From IMG/VR virus record IMGVR_UViG_3300048505_000002, positions 1 through 27,326 of that record: 27,326 bases of DNA; one strand, 5' to 3'. The translations under genes were made by a program, and so were the position numbers. Below, in pieces: positions 1-6,960 of this stretch. The notes below the pieces were generated by a model, which was not told where the DNA came from, did no database searches, and worked only from the letters and a program-made list of their open reading frames with translations. Origin of the DNA: a virus. The number at the start of each line of letters is the position of its first letter. The stretch's first letter is position 1.

Positions 1-57
1 AGCGTGTACATATAACTTAATTAATTTTGTTCCTGTGAAGTACCATCCTGTTGTCAT
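1..57 (-). CDS. Start of a leftward gene, cut by the left edge
   Basis: An ATG on the minus strand at 57-55 opens a frame that stays open for all 19 codons to the edge and begins MTTGWYFTGTKLIKLYVHA. A good Shine-Dalgarno sequence, AAGGAGA on the minus strand at 70-64, lies six bases upstream of the start. The gene diverges from the structural operon, so it is probably the first gene of a leftward early or middle transcript. The visible part is too short to assign a family. Confidence 0.6.
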   Translation of the reverse strand, partial: MTTGWYFTGTKLIKLYVHA

Positions 58-104
58 TTTATTTCTCCTTGTTTATTAATTAATATTCCCTTACCACAGT
101 TCCT

Positions 105-132
105 ATTATATACTAATCAGGATTTAATGCAA
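105..132 (-). promoter_or_regulatory. Possible leftward promoter, weak -35
   Basis: On the minus strand a perfect -10 TATAAT (110-105) lies 16 bases from TTGCAT (132-127). The -35 matches the consensus at only three of six positions. It is placed correctly to transcribe the leftward gene starting at 57. A further isolated TATAAT on the same strand (179-174) has no convincing -35. Confidence 0.35.
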
Positions 133-240
133 GCGTTTGGACAACTATTTTTAATTATTTAATAGATCATTTTATTATAACTGTTATTCCTTTAAAGCAT
201 AAATAGATCAAGACATTAGATCTTATCCCTGGTTATTTTT

Positions 241-269
241 AATGTACCAGAAACCCGGTTAATTGTCAA
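241..269 (-). promoter_or_regulatory. Leftward sigma-70 promoter with extended -10
   Basis: On the minus strand TTGACA (269-264) is followed after 17 bases by TACATT (246-241), preceded by TGG, an extended -10. The -35 sits in CGCTTGACA, the same nonamer as in the rightward promoter at 693, so the two look like one promoter family. The spacer holds an interrupted palindrome AACC-C-GGTT that could be an operator. It would drive the leftward gene at 57. Confidence 0.55.
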
Positions 270-366
270 GCGTTGTGGAGTTACTGTGTTGTTGCTGTGG
301 AGTGTTGTGAGGCTACTTAACAAACACATACTCCCCTGGATTTAACCCCCTCTAAATTTAATAACC

Positions 367-499
367 TGTGGATAACTTGTGAGTAGTTTGTGGATAACTT
401 TGTTGCACTGCTTAATGCGAATAGTTATCATTTACAAACGTGAATGCGAATGATTCTCATTTACAGCTTGTGGATAACTTGTGGATGAATTGTGGATAA
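367..499. other. DnaA-box cluster, candidate replication origin
   Basis: TGTGGATAA, the complement of the canonical DnaA box TTATCCACA, occurs exactly at 367-375, 389-397, 469-477 and 491-499, all in one orientation. A one-mismatch copy (TGTGGATGA) is at 480-488. Four exact nonamers in 133 bases is far above chance. An AT-rich stretch follows at about 528-590 and could be the unwinding element. The position between divergent operons is usual for an origin. No initiator gene is visible in the window, so the site may depend on host DnaA. Two Fur-like repeats lie between the second and third boxes. Confidence 0.6.
414..465 (+). repeat. Pair of 23-base direct repeats, each a Fur-like box
   Basis: Copies at 414-436 and 443-465 share AATGCGAAT and TCATTTACA around a variable five-base core, with 20 of 23 bases identical and starts 29 bases apart. 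Each holds a 15-mer resembling the Fur 7-1-7 box TGATAATNATTATCA: TGCGAATAGTTATCA (416-430) and TGCGAATGATTCTCA (445-459), each 11 of 14 defined positions. The second resembles Fur sites of gammaproteobacteria. They lie inside the DnaA-box cluster, so a bound protein could affect DnaA loading. A phage protein could equally be the binder. Confidence 0.5.
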
Positions 500-592
500 C
501 TTTATAGACGGGGGGTAGGTCAGTCGCTAAAATAAAATATTATTAATACCCTAACAGACACAAAAAAGATGAAAATAAGAAAAGGAGGAACG

Positions 593-628
593 ATGTACTG
601 GGTAATGGGAAAGAATAAGCCCTGGTAA
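593..628 (+). CDS. 11-codon mini-ORF with perfect Shine-Dalgarno
   Basis: AAAGGAGG (581-588) is followed by ATG at 593 and an 11-codon frame, MYWVMGKNKPW, ending in TAA at 626-628. An in-frame ATG at 569 would give 19 codons, but the ribosome site lies inside that extension and favours 593. It may be a leader peptide, a true micropeptide or a remnant of a decayed gene. No function can be assigned. Confidence 0.35.
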   Translation: MYWVMGKNKPW

Positions 629-633
629 GCTCG

Positions 634-674
634 TTTAGAACTGGATAATGTCCATTTAGAACTAAGTTATGTCC
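634..674 (+). repeat. Tandem 20-base repeat upstream of the main promoter
   Basis: TTTAGAACTGGATAATGTCC (634-653) is followed one base later by TTTAGAACTAAGTTATGTCC (655-674), 16 of 20 positions identical and 21 bases apart, two helical turns. Such phased sites suit a protein binding on one face of DNA, just upstream of the -35 at 693. It could be an activator site or a leftover transposon end. No transposase is present. Confidence 0.5.
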
Positions 675-692
675 CCTACTAAAAAATAACGC

Positions 693-721
693 TTGACAAA
701 TCTATAAAAATATGCTATAAT
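693..721 (+). promoter_or_regulatory. Main rightward sigma-70 promoter of the structural operon
   Basis: TTGACA (693-698) and TATAAT (716-721) are both perfect and are separated by 17 bases, with TGC before the -10 giving an extended -10 element. Transcription should start near 728 and serve the terminase genes from 819. Its sequence closely matches the promoter at 4506-4534, including AAAAATATG before the -10. Confidence 0.85.
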
Positions 722-747
722 GCGTTCTACTATGTAGACCTAAAGAG

Positions 748-762
748 AGATAATAATTATCA
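748..762 (+). promoter_or_regulatory. Fur-like operator in the leader of the terminase operon
   Basis: AGATAATAATTATCA matches the Fur 7-1-7 consensus at 13 of 14 defined positions and holds a 13-base perfect palindrome, GATAATAATTATC. It lies 27 bases after the -10 at 716-721, in the early transcribed leader, a place from which a repressor could block RNA polymerase. It could also bind a phage-encoded repressor. Confidence 0.5.
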
Positions 763-818
763 TAATCATATTTCTAATTAGAACTACATAGATCTAATTA
801 GTCTAAAAGGATAAACAT

Positions 819-1214
819 TTGTCTGATACAGATAATGTCCCTAAGAAGAGAGGGCGTGGTAGACCTCGTAAGAGTGAGGTAGAAGCCAAAAAGAAACGTG
901 GTGTTGTCGGTAGACCGCCAGGTGAGGCTTCAAGAATAAAAGAGTTTCATGCTAGGTTGTTAGCAACCAGTGGTGAGACTGTGATTAATACGATCATAAG
1001 TAAAGCACTTGATAATGATGACAAAGATCAGGTGGCTTGTCTAAAGATGTGTATTGATCGTGTATTACCTATGTCTTACTTTGACAAGGGTAAAGACGCA
1101 GGTAGAGGTAGCGTCAACATTCAGATATCAATGGTAGGTGATAAGCAAGCAGAAGTTATAGAGGAACCACAAGATATTGAGTACGAGACTGTAGATGTCA
1201 GACCTGAAGATTAA
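819..1214 (+). CDS. Terminase small subunit-like protein
   Basis: This 131-residue protein is the first gene of the structural operon and directly precedes the large terminase, the usual place of the DNA-recognition subunit of the packaging motor. It opens with a basic AT-hook-like stretch (KRGRGRPRKSE, residues 10-20, then GRPPG), followed by a helical middle with TVINTIISKALDNDD and ACLKMCIDRVLPMSYF, a pattern I associate with small terminases of marine podoviruses. The start is TTG at 819, supported by AAAAGG at 805-810; an in-frame stop (804-806) and no nearby ATG leave little alternative. Its end overlaps the next gene by 20 bases. The assignment rests on context and pattern. Confidence 0.7.
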   Translation: MSDTDNVPKKRGRGRPRKSEVEAKKKRGVVGRPPGEASRIKEFHARLLATSGETVINTIISKALDNDDKDQVACLKMCIDRVLPMSYFDKGKDAGRGSVNIQISMVGDKQAEVIEEPQDIEYETVDVRPED

Positions 1215-2466
1215 GCTACTACCGTGGCAACAAGAGGTCTGGACTGATGAGTCTCGATTTAAGGTCATAGCTGCTGGTCGTAGGACAGGTAAGAGTATGT
1301 TAGCAGCGTGGAGACTGATAGTGTCTGCGTTAGAAGCTAAGAAGGGTCAGGTGTGGTATATAGCCCCTACGCAGCAACAGGCTAGGGACATTATGTGGCA
1401 ACAGCTACTGGAGTTAGGTAACCCAGTCATAGCTAGTAGTCACATAAACAATATGCAGGTTACATTGATTAATGGTTCTGTTATATCGTTAAAAGGAGCA
1501 GATAGACCAGAGACAATGCGAGGTGTAGCTTTAAAGTTTGTTGTACTCGATGAGTATGCAGATATTAAACCTACAGTGTTTGAGCAGATTCTTAGACCAG
1601 CGTTAGCTGACTTGAAGGGTCACTGTATATTTATAGGTACACCGAAGGGACGTAATCACTTCTACGACATCTACAAGATGGGACAGAGTGGTAAGCCAGA
1701 GACTAAAGACTGGAAGTCCTGGCACTTTACTAGCTTTGATAATCCACTACTAGATAAAGAAGAGATTGAAGTAGCAAAGAACACTATGTCTACGTTTGCG
1801 TTTAGGCAGGAGTTCATGGCTAACTTTGAAGCACCACAGTCAGATATATTTAAAGAAGACTGGGTGGTAGTAAAAGATAAAGAGGAAGAACCAGAGCATG
1901 GTACTTATTATATGGCGGTGGATCTGGCTGGTTTTGAGAATGTCTCGAAGCAAGCCAGTAACAAAAAGAAGTACCTAGACCAGACGTCTATAGCTATTGT
2001 CAAGGTAGGAGATGACAACAAGTGGTGGGTAGATAAGGTTGATGCAGGAAGGTGGGATATAAAGGAGATATGCGAGAGAATCCTAGATCATGTCCGATTA
2101 TACGACATTCAAGTAATTGGAATAGAAAAAGGTTCTCTAATGAGAGCATTACTGCCATACTTAACAGAGATGATGTTAAAGCAAAGTGTATATCCAAGAA
2201 TAGAAGAAATACGGATAGGCAATAGAAGTAAAGTAGACAGAGTTGTAGGTGCATTGCAAGGTAGGTTTGAACACAAGCAGGTAGAACTCTGTGATGGAGA
2301 CTGGGTAAGAGAGTTTAAAGACGAGTTACTTAACTTTCCTACTACTGGTGTGCATGATGACATGGTTGATTCAGTGAGTCTAATAGCTCACATAGCTAAT
2401 GCAGCAGTGTACTTTGATGACTACGAAGATGATTATGAACCCTTAGATTGGATATCAGGATATTAA
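1195..2466 (+). CDS. terL: Terminase large subunit (packaging ATPase and nuclease)
   Basis: This 423-residue protein is the motor that drives DNA into the prohead and cuts it. The ATPase half has a Walker A motif AGRRTGKS (residues 27-34), Walker B VVLDE (116-120) and a coupling motif IGTPKG (147-152). The RNase H-like nuclease half begins with AVDLAG (metal-binding Asp243), continues with IGIEKG (Glu311) and ends with HDDMVDS (387-393). All expected acidic residues are present, so it should be active. Length is somewhat short for the family but both domains are complete. It starts inside the small terminase gene and ends one base before the portal gene, indicating coupled translation. Confidence 0.95.
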   Translation: MSDLKIKLLPWQQEVWTDESRFKVIAAGRRTGKSMLAAWRLIVSALEAKKGQVWYIAPTQQQARDIMWQQLLELGNPVIASSHINNMQVTLINGSVISLKGADRPETMRGVALKFVVLDEYADIKPTVFEQILRPALADLKGHCIFIGTPKGRNHFYDIYKMGQSGKPETKDWKSWHFTSFDNPLLDKEEIEVAKNTMSTFAFRQEFMANFEAPQSDIFKEDWVVVKDKEEEPEHGTYYMAVDLAGFENVSKQASNKKKYLDQTSIAIVKVGDDNKWWVDKVDAGRWDIKEICERILDHVRLYDIQVIGIEKGSLMRALLPYLTEMMLKQSVYPRIEEIRIGNRSKVDRVVGALQGRFEHKQVELCDGDWVREFKDELLNFPTTGVHDDMVDSVSLIAHIANAAVYFDDYEDDYEPLDWISGY

Positions 2467-2467
2467 T

Positions 2468-4495
2468 ATGGCTGAACAATACGCAGAAATCAAAACTGAA
2501 GAAGAAGATTTAGAGGCACAGAACGAAAGAGATCTGGTATCTTTTGTTGTTGACCACTGTGACAGGTGGAGAGACTGGAGGGATACTAATTATGAAACCA
2601 AGTGGGATGAATATGAAAGGATATACTATGGAATTTGGAGCGCAGAAGATCGTACTAGGGATAGTGAGCGTAGTAAAATCATTAGTCCTGCTACCCGTCA
2701 AGCTGTTGATAACAGGGTTGCGGAAACTATGGAAGGCTTTGCTGGATCCGGAAAACTGTTTGAAATAAGTGATGATGGAAAAGACCAGGATCCTACTGAT
2801 ATAGAGGTAATGCAAGCGTTATTGGTTGAAGATACACATAATAATGCTTATATCAACAATGTTTCTTCTATTGTTAAGTTAGCAGAGATCTATGGTACTG
2901 GTGTAGGGGAAGTTTTAGTTAAAACTGAGCTAGAACGTGTCCCTACTACCAATGAAATACCAGAACAAGGTATGGCAGAGGTAGGAGTTACCGAAAGAGA
3001 GAAAGTTTCAGTAAAAATTAAGCCAGTTAACCCTAGAAATCTGTTAATTGACCCAAATGCTGATTCTGTAGATGATTCTATGGGTATTGGTGTTGAAGAA
3101 TACATTAGTTATCACCAAATTGTCAGAGGAATTGCTTCTGGTGTGTATCGAGACGTAGACGTTACTCCTCATTACGATGATGATGATTTGGAGGCTTCTC
3201 AGATAGAAACTTCACACTATCAAGACGATAAAGTTAAGATTATTAGGTATTATGGTCTAGTCCCAAGAGAATTACTAGAAGGATCTGGAGAAGTAGAGCA
3301 AAGAGCAGAAGAATTATTCCCTGATGACGAGGAAAAAGCTACTTTAGCTGATATGGTTGAAGCAGTGATTGTTATTGCTAATGATGGTCAGTTATTGAAG
3401 GCAGAACGATCTCCTTACATGATGGAAGATAGACCTATCGTTATATATAGACCTGAGGTGCGTCCAGGGCGTTTCTACGGTGTTGGAACAGTAGAGAAAG
3501 CATACAATATGCAGAAAGCTATTGATGCCCAGCTACGCAGTCATATGGACTCCTTAGCCCTAACCACTGCGCCTATGATGGGTATTGATGCGACAAGATT
3601 ACCGAGAGGTATGAAGTTCGAAGTTAGACCTGGTAAAAACATCCTAACTAATGGAAACCCTGCAGAAATCTTACAACCGTTTAAGTTCGGTAGTACGGAT
3701 GCTTCTAACTATGAAACAGCAAAAGGTTTTGAAGCAATGCTGCTGCAAGCAACAGGCACACTAGACTCGGCAGAGTTGGTCAAGAGCGCAGCAGGAGGTG
3801 GAGGGCAAAACAACGGTATGGGTATGTCATTAGCTATGTCTGCTATTGTCAAGAAGAATCGTGTGGCAATGGCTTCGTTTCAGGATGACTTCATCATACC
3901 GATGGTCAAGAAGGTTGCGTATCGTTATATGCAGTTTGACCCGGAGCGTTATCCAATGAAGGACTTCAAGTTTACTACGATGTCCTCTATCGGTGCTTTA
4001 GCTAGAGAACATGAGCAACAACAGTTGATTGGTCTGTTACAGACACTAGGACCAAACTCACCTATTGTCCCTATGATCCTAAGAAGTATTGTATCTACCT
4101 CTGGTTTGATGAACAGAGAGCAGTTAATGGTTCAGTTAGATCAGATGTCTCAACCTAACCCACAAGCTCAAGAGATGCAGATGCAAGCACAACAAGCTCA
4201 GATGCAATACCTTGCTGCCCAGACCGCTGAGTTACAAGCTAGAGCGCAAGAGTCTATGGCTGATGCTCAAGAGGCACAAGCTAGAGCACAGAAGCTCATG
4301 GTTGAGGCTTCTCTTATGGAGGATAAGGTTAAGACTGATATGGTTAGAAACTTATCTGCTAACATCAAGGATGAAGATACTAACGAGTTCCAGAAGAGAG
4401 CTAAGATTGCTGATCTACTAATTAAAGAGAAAGACATTGAATCAAAAGAAAGAATAGTAGATAAGCAAATGGCAGAGAAAAGGATGACTCAATAA
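2468..4495 (+). CDS. Portal (head-tail connector) protein
   Basis: A 675-residue protein directly after the large terminase, in the place and size range of podovirus portals. The portal forms the ring at the capsid vertex through which DNA enters and leaves. The N-terminal half has the pattern around SERSKIISPATRQAVDNRVA and a mixed body with YRPEVRPGRFYGVGTVEKAY typical of connector proteins. From about residue 560 to 670 it is a Gln/Ala/Glu-rich helix that should form a coiled coil, as in portals with a long C-terminal barrel that protrudes into the head. Assigned by order, size and pattern. Confidence 0.85.
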   Translation: MAEQYAEIKTEEEDLEAQNERDLVSFVVDHCDRWRDWRDTNYETKWDEYERIYYGIWSAEDRTRDSERSKIISPATRQAVDNRVAETMEGFAGSGKLFEISDDGKDQDPTDIEVMQALLVEDTHNNAYINNVSSIVKLAEIYGTGVGEVLVKTELERVPTTNEIPEQGMAEVGVTEREKVSVKIKPVNPRNLLIDPNADSVDDSMGIGVEEYISYHQIVRGIASGVYRDVDVTPHYDDDDLEASQIETSHYQDDKVKIIRYYGLVPRELLEGSGEVEQRAEELFPDDEEKATLADMVEAVIVIANDGQLLKAERSPYMMEDRPIVIYRPEVRPGRFYGVGTVEKAYNMQKAIDAQLRSHMDSLALTTAPMMGIDATRLPRGMKFEVRPGKNILTNGNPAEILQPFKFGSTDASNYETAKGFEAMLLQATGTLDSAELVKSAAGGGGQNNGMGMSLAMSAIVKKNRVAMASFQDDFIIPMVKKVAYRYMQFDPERYPMKDFKFTTMSSIGALAREHEQQQLIGLLQTLGPNSPIVPMILRSIVSTSGLMNREQLMVQLDQMSQPNPQAQEMQMQAQQAQMQYLAAQTAELQARAQESMADAQEAQARAQKLMVEASLMEDKVKTDMVRNLSANIKDEDTNEFQKRAKIADLLIKEKDIESKERIVDKQMAEKRMTQ

Positions 4496-4505
4496 AATAT
4501 TTTAC

Positions 4506-4534
4506 TTGACTTTTATATAAAAATATGATATAAT
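4506..4534 (+). promoter_or_regulatory. Second rightward sigma-70 promoter
   Basis: TTGACT (4506-4511) and a perfect TATAAT (4529-4534) are 17 bases apart, with TGA forming an extended -10. The spacer ends in AAAAATATGA, almost as in the promoter at 693-721. It starts a transcript for the small proteins, scaffold and capsid genes, which would raise capsid dosage relative to terminase and portal. Confidence 0.85.
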
Positions 4535-4551
4535 ACGCACGTTAGTGTAAA

Positions 4552-4566
4552 TAAGAATCATTATCA
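4552..4566 (+). promoter_or_regulatory. Fur-like operator downstream of the second promoter
   Basis: TAAGAATCATTATCA matches the Fur 7-1-7 consensus at 12 of 14 defined positions and overlaps a further CATTATCATTATTATT stretch. It begins 18 bases after the -10 at 4529-4534, over the early leader. The same arrangement of promoter then box is seen at 693-762. Confidence 0.5.
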
Positions 4567-4597
4567 TTATTATTAACATTTACAGGAGAACTCCATT

Positions 4598-4831
4598 TTG
4601 GACAAAGAACTCCAAGAGTATTACGAAGCAAGGTTCGACATGATGTCAACTAAGGGTTACAAAGACTTGTTGGCTGATGTTGAAAGAATGATTGAAGAAA
4701 GAAATAATCTGATGGCTACTACAAGCCTTGAAGATTTAAACTTTCGTAAAGGACAGTTAGATGTCCTACATTGGCTTAGAACTCTCAATAAACTTTCTGA
4801 AGAAGCCTGGGAGCAACTAAACGATGAGTAA
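4598..4831 (+). CDS. Conserved small phage protein of unknown function
   Basis: A 77-residue acidic, mostly helical protein (begins MDKELQEYYEARFDMM) that I associate with the portal-scaffold interval of marine podoviruses, but no function is known to me. The start is TTG at 4598, supported by AGGAG at 4584-4588; the first in-frame ATG would remove 14 residues. Like the terminase small subunit, it is the first gene after an extended -10 promoter and uses TTG, which may keep its level low. It overlaps the next gene by eight bases, so the two are probably translated together. Confidence 0.75.
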   Translation: MDKELQEYYEARFDMMSTKGYKDLLADVERMIEERNNLMATTSLEDLNFRKGQLDVLHWLRTLNKLSEEAWEQLNDE

Positions 4832-5057
4832 GAGAATGTTTGAGTTTCGGTGTGAAGAAAACCACACCACAGAGAGTTATGTTGATGACACGGTAAACGC
4901 TATTGAGTGTCCAGTGTGTCAACGTATGGCACTTCGTATTATCTCAGCACCACGCATTGCGCTAGAAGGAGTCACTGGAGACTTTCCGACTGCTGCTGAT
5001 GCTTGGGCTAGGAAGCACGAAGAAGCAACAAGAGTCGCTGAAAAACGCAGAGGCTGA
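4824..5057 (+). CDS. Small zinc-ribbon protein, FmdB-like
   Basis: A 77-residue protein with FRCEENH near residues 8-14 and CPVCQ near 29-33, two knuckles that fit a zinc ribbon of the FmdB regulatory type (C..H, CxxC then a hydrophobic RIISAP segment). The tail, DFPTAADAWARKHEEATR, resembles versions in other marine phages next to scaffold and capsid genes. Its role is unknown; an accessory part in head assembly is possible from position. It overlaps the preceding gene, and 56 bases separate it from the scaffold gene. Confidence 0.7.
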   Translation: MSKRMFEFRCEENHTTESYVDDTVNAIECPVCQRMALRIISAPRIALEGVTGDFPTAADAWARKHEEATRVAEKRRG

Positions 5058-5113
5058 GCGTCCAGTGGCATTTTTTATATCCTATAATCACATGGTGACA
5101 GGAGTTTATATAT

Positions 5114-5947
5114 ATGGCTAAGTTTGAAGATCCGTTACAACAAGACCTTGATTTTACCCCTGATGAGGTAGGTGAGGAGCCTACTAAAGAAGAGGAACAA
5201 GTAGAAGCACAGGCCCCTGAAGAGCAACCTGCTGTTGAGGCTAAACCTGAAGATATACTACCTGATAAATACAAGGGCAAGACAGTTGAAGAACTTGCAA
5301 AGATGCACCAAGAGGCTGAGAAGTTAATTGGTAAACACGCACAAGAAGTAGGTGAGCATCGTAAGTTTTTTGATGATATGATGAAACGGGAACTTCTTCA
5401 AAAGAAAGCGCAACAGCCAACAGAAGAAGATGAAGATCCAAACGAGAAGTTTTTTAAGAAACCTACAGAGGCGATGGATGATTACTTAGCTAATCACCCA
5501 ACGATTAAACAAGCACAAGAACAAGCCATCATTATGAAGGCTCAAACTGCTCAACAACAACTGCAACAACAGTTTCCTGATTATGTTCAGGTGATTCAGA
5601 ACCCAGAGTTTAAACAATGGGTAGATGCTTCACCAATCAGACAAAAACTGTACCAAGATGCAGATGGTGGATATGATGTAGCTTCTGCTGCTGAATTGAT
5701 TAGCACTTGGAAAGCTCTTTCAGGTACTAAACAACAGGCAGAAACTCCAACAATAACCCCAAAGTCTCAAGAGACTAGAACTAAATCTCTAAAGGCTGCT
5801 GCTGTTGATACAGGTGCTCCGAGTATGAGTTCTAAGAAACGATATAGTCGATTGGCTCTACAAGATCTTCTAAGGACTAACCCTGATAAATACTATGCTA
5901 ATTCAGACGAGATCCTCCTCGCTTATGAGGAAGGAAGAGTCTACTAA
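5114..5947 (+). CDS. Scaffolding protein
   Basis: A 277-residue, highly acidic, Gln- and Glu-rich protein directly before the major capsid gene, the standard place of the podovirus scaffold that shapes the prohead and is then lost. The first 60 residues are Glu/Pro/Ala-rich and probably disordered, followed by a helical segment (residues about 60-180) with coiled-coil-like heptads and a basic region near KSLKAAAVDTGAPSMSSKKR that could bind coat protein. The ribosome site AGGAG (5100-5104) fits the ATG at 5114. The family is fast-evolving, so the call rests on order and composition. Confidence 0.8.
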   Translation: MAKFEDPLQQDLDFTPDEVGEEPTKEEEQVEAQAPEEQPAVEAKPEDILPDKYKGKTVEELAKMHQEAEKLIGKHAQEVGEHRKFFDDMMKRELLQKKAQQPTEEDEDPNEKFFKKPTEAMDDYLANHPTIKQAQEQAIIMKAQTAQQQLQQQFPDYVQVIQNPEFKQWVDASPIRQKLYQDADGGYDVASAAELISTWKALSGTKQQAETPTITPKSQETRTKSLKAAAVDTGAPSMSSKKRYSRLALQDLLRTNPDKYYANSDEILLAYEEGRVY

Positions 5948-5964
5948 CTGAAAGGAAATAAAAA

Positions 5965-6909
5965 ATGGCACTAGGTACTAATCATGTCACCAAGACCACT
6001 GCGGATAAGTTTATCCCAGAGATTTGGAGTGACGAAATCATCGCAGCATACAAGGCTAATCTTGTTGCTGCAAACATGTTCAGCAAGATGTCTTTCAAAG
6101 GTAAGAAGGGCGATACGCTTCACATTCCGAAGCCTACTCGTGGTTCTGCATCTGAGAAAGCAGCTTCTACTCAGGTAACGCTTATTGCTGCAACTGAGTC
6201 AGAAATTCAAGTTCTTATCAACAAGCACTATGAGTATTCACGTTTGATTGAGGACATCGTTGAGACACAAGCTTTAAGCTCTCTACGAAAGTTCTACACT
6301 GATGACGCTGGTTACGCTCTAGCTAAACAAGTTGATACTGACTTGATTCAGCTTGGTCGAGGTGTTAACGGTGCTACCGTTGGTACTAATGACTATGCTA
6401 CTGCTGCTGCATCTACTAACGCTTTCATCGGTTCTAACGGTACAACAGTCTATAACAGTTCATCATCTAACGCTGCTGCGTTGACTGATGCTGCTATCAG
6501 ACGTTCTATCCAGCGACTCGATGATGCTGACGTACCAATGACAGATCGTTGCATCATTGTCCCACCAACAACAAGAAACACTCTTATGGGTCTAGCTAGA
6601 TTCACTGAGCAAGCTTTTGTTGGTGAAGTTGGCGGAGCAAACACAATCCGTAACGGTATGATTGGTGATCTATACGGTGTAATGGCGTATGTATCAACTA
6701 ATGCTGATAGCGGTGCTGGAAGCTCTGGCGCTGACCGTATCTGCCTACTTGCACACAAGGATGCTTTTGTTCTTGCTGAGCAGATGGGTGTACGTTCTCA
6801 GACCCAGTACAAGCAAGAGTACCTCGGTACATTGTTCACATCAGATATGCTTTACGGTGTAGCTGAGTTGCGTGACGATGCTGCTGTTGCTCTAGCTGTT
6901 CCTGCTTAA
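5965..6909 (+). CDS. Major capsid protein
   Basis: A 314-residue protein preceded by AAAGGA and followed by a strong terminator, as expected for the most abundant virion protein. It begins MALGTNHVTKTTADKFIPEI and continues with a pattern (IWSDEIIAAYKANLVAANMF, then GDTLHIPKP and LIEDIVETQA) that I recognise from HK97-fold coat proteins of marine podoviruses. The C-terminal part has DRCIIVPPTTRNTLMG and GDLYGVMAYVSTN, typical of the A-domain region. It builds the icosahedral shell around the scaffold. Confidence 0.88.
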   Translation: MALGTNHVTKTTADKFIPEIWSDEIIAAYKANLVAANMFSKMSFKGKKGDTLHIPKPTRGSASEKAASTQVTLIAATESEIQVLINKHYEYSRLIEDIVETQALSSLRKFYTDDAGYALAKQVDTDLIQLGRGVNGATVGTNDYATAAASTNAFIGSNGTTVYNSSSSNAAALTDAAIRRSIQRLDDADVPMTDRCIIVPPTTRNTLMGLARFTEQAFVGEVGGANTIRNGMIGDLYGVMAYVSTNADSGAGSSGADRICLLAHKDAFVLAEQMGVRSQTQYKQEYLGTLFTSDMLYGVAELRDDAAVALAVPA

Positions 6910-6921
6910 TTAAGTAGGTAT

Positions 6922-6955
6922 CTCCCCAGGCTCATAAGGTCTGGGGAGTTTTATT
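6922..6955 (+). terminator. Rho-independent terminator after the capsid gene
   Basis: CTCCCCAG (6922-6929) pairs perfectly with CTGGGGAG (6941-6948) around an 11-base loop and is followed by TTTTATTATT. It lies 12 bases after the capsid stop codon. No clear promoter is visible between it and 7026, so downstream genes probably rely on read-through, as in T7-like late regions. Confidence 0.88.
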
Positions 6956-6960
6956 ATTGT

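Larger units (their letters stand above)
58..818. other. Gene-poor control region between divergent operons
   Basis: This 760-base stretch holds no long reading frame. It separates a leftward gene from the rightward structural operon. It contains leftward promoter candidates at 105-132 and 241-269, a DnaA-box cluster at 367-499 with two interleaved Fur-like repeats, an AT-rich stretch at about 528-590, a mini-ORF at 593-628, a tandem repeat at 634-674, and the main rightward promoter at 693-721. The leader after that promoter has a small hairpin (TCTAC-TAT-GTAGA, near 727-738), a Fur-like palindrome and two copies of CTAATTAG (774-781 and 794-801). I saw no tRNA in it. The combination suggests both an origin and a transcription switch. 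Confidence 0.6.

Noticed and set aside
1-818. Integration site or tRNA-type attachment site
   Set aside because: No integrase, tRNA fragment or typical core is visible; the repeats are explained better as binding sites.
2000-2363. Two minus-strand frames of 84 codons inside the large terminase gene
   Set aside because: They lie opposite a gene with clear conserved motifs and have no family pattern of their own.
4212-4421. 69-codon frame within the portal gene
   Set aside because: Out-of-frame reading of the Gln/Ala coiled-coil codons gives a Leu/Arg-rich, unnatural product.
5083-5088. TATAAT before the scaffold gene
   Set aside because: No -35-like hexamer lies at 16-18 bases upstream; the gene is already served by the promoter at 4506.
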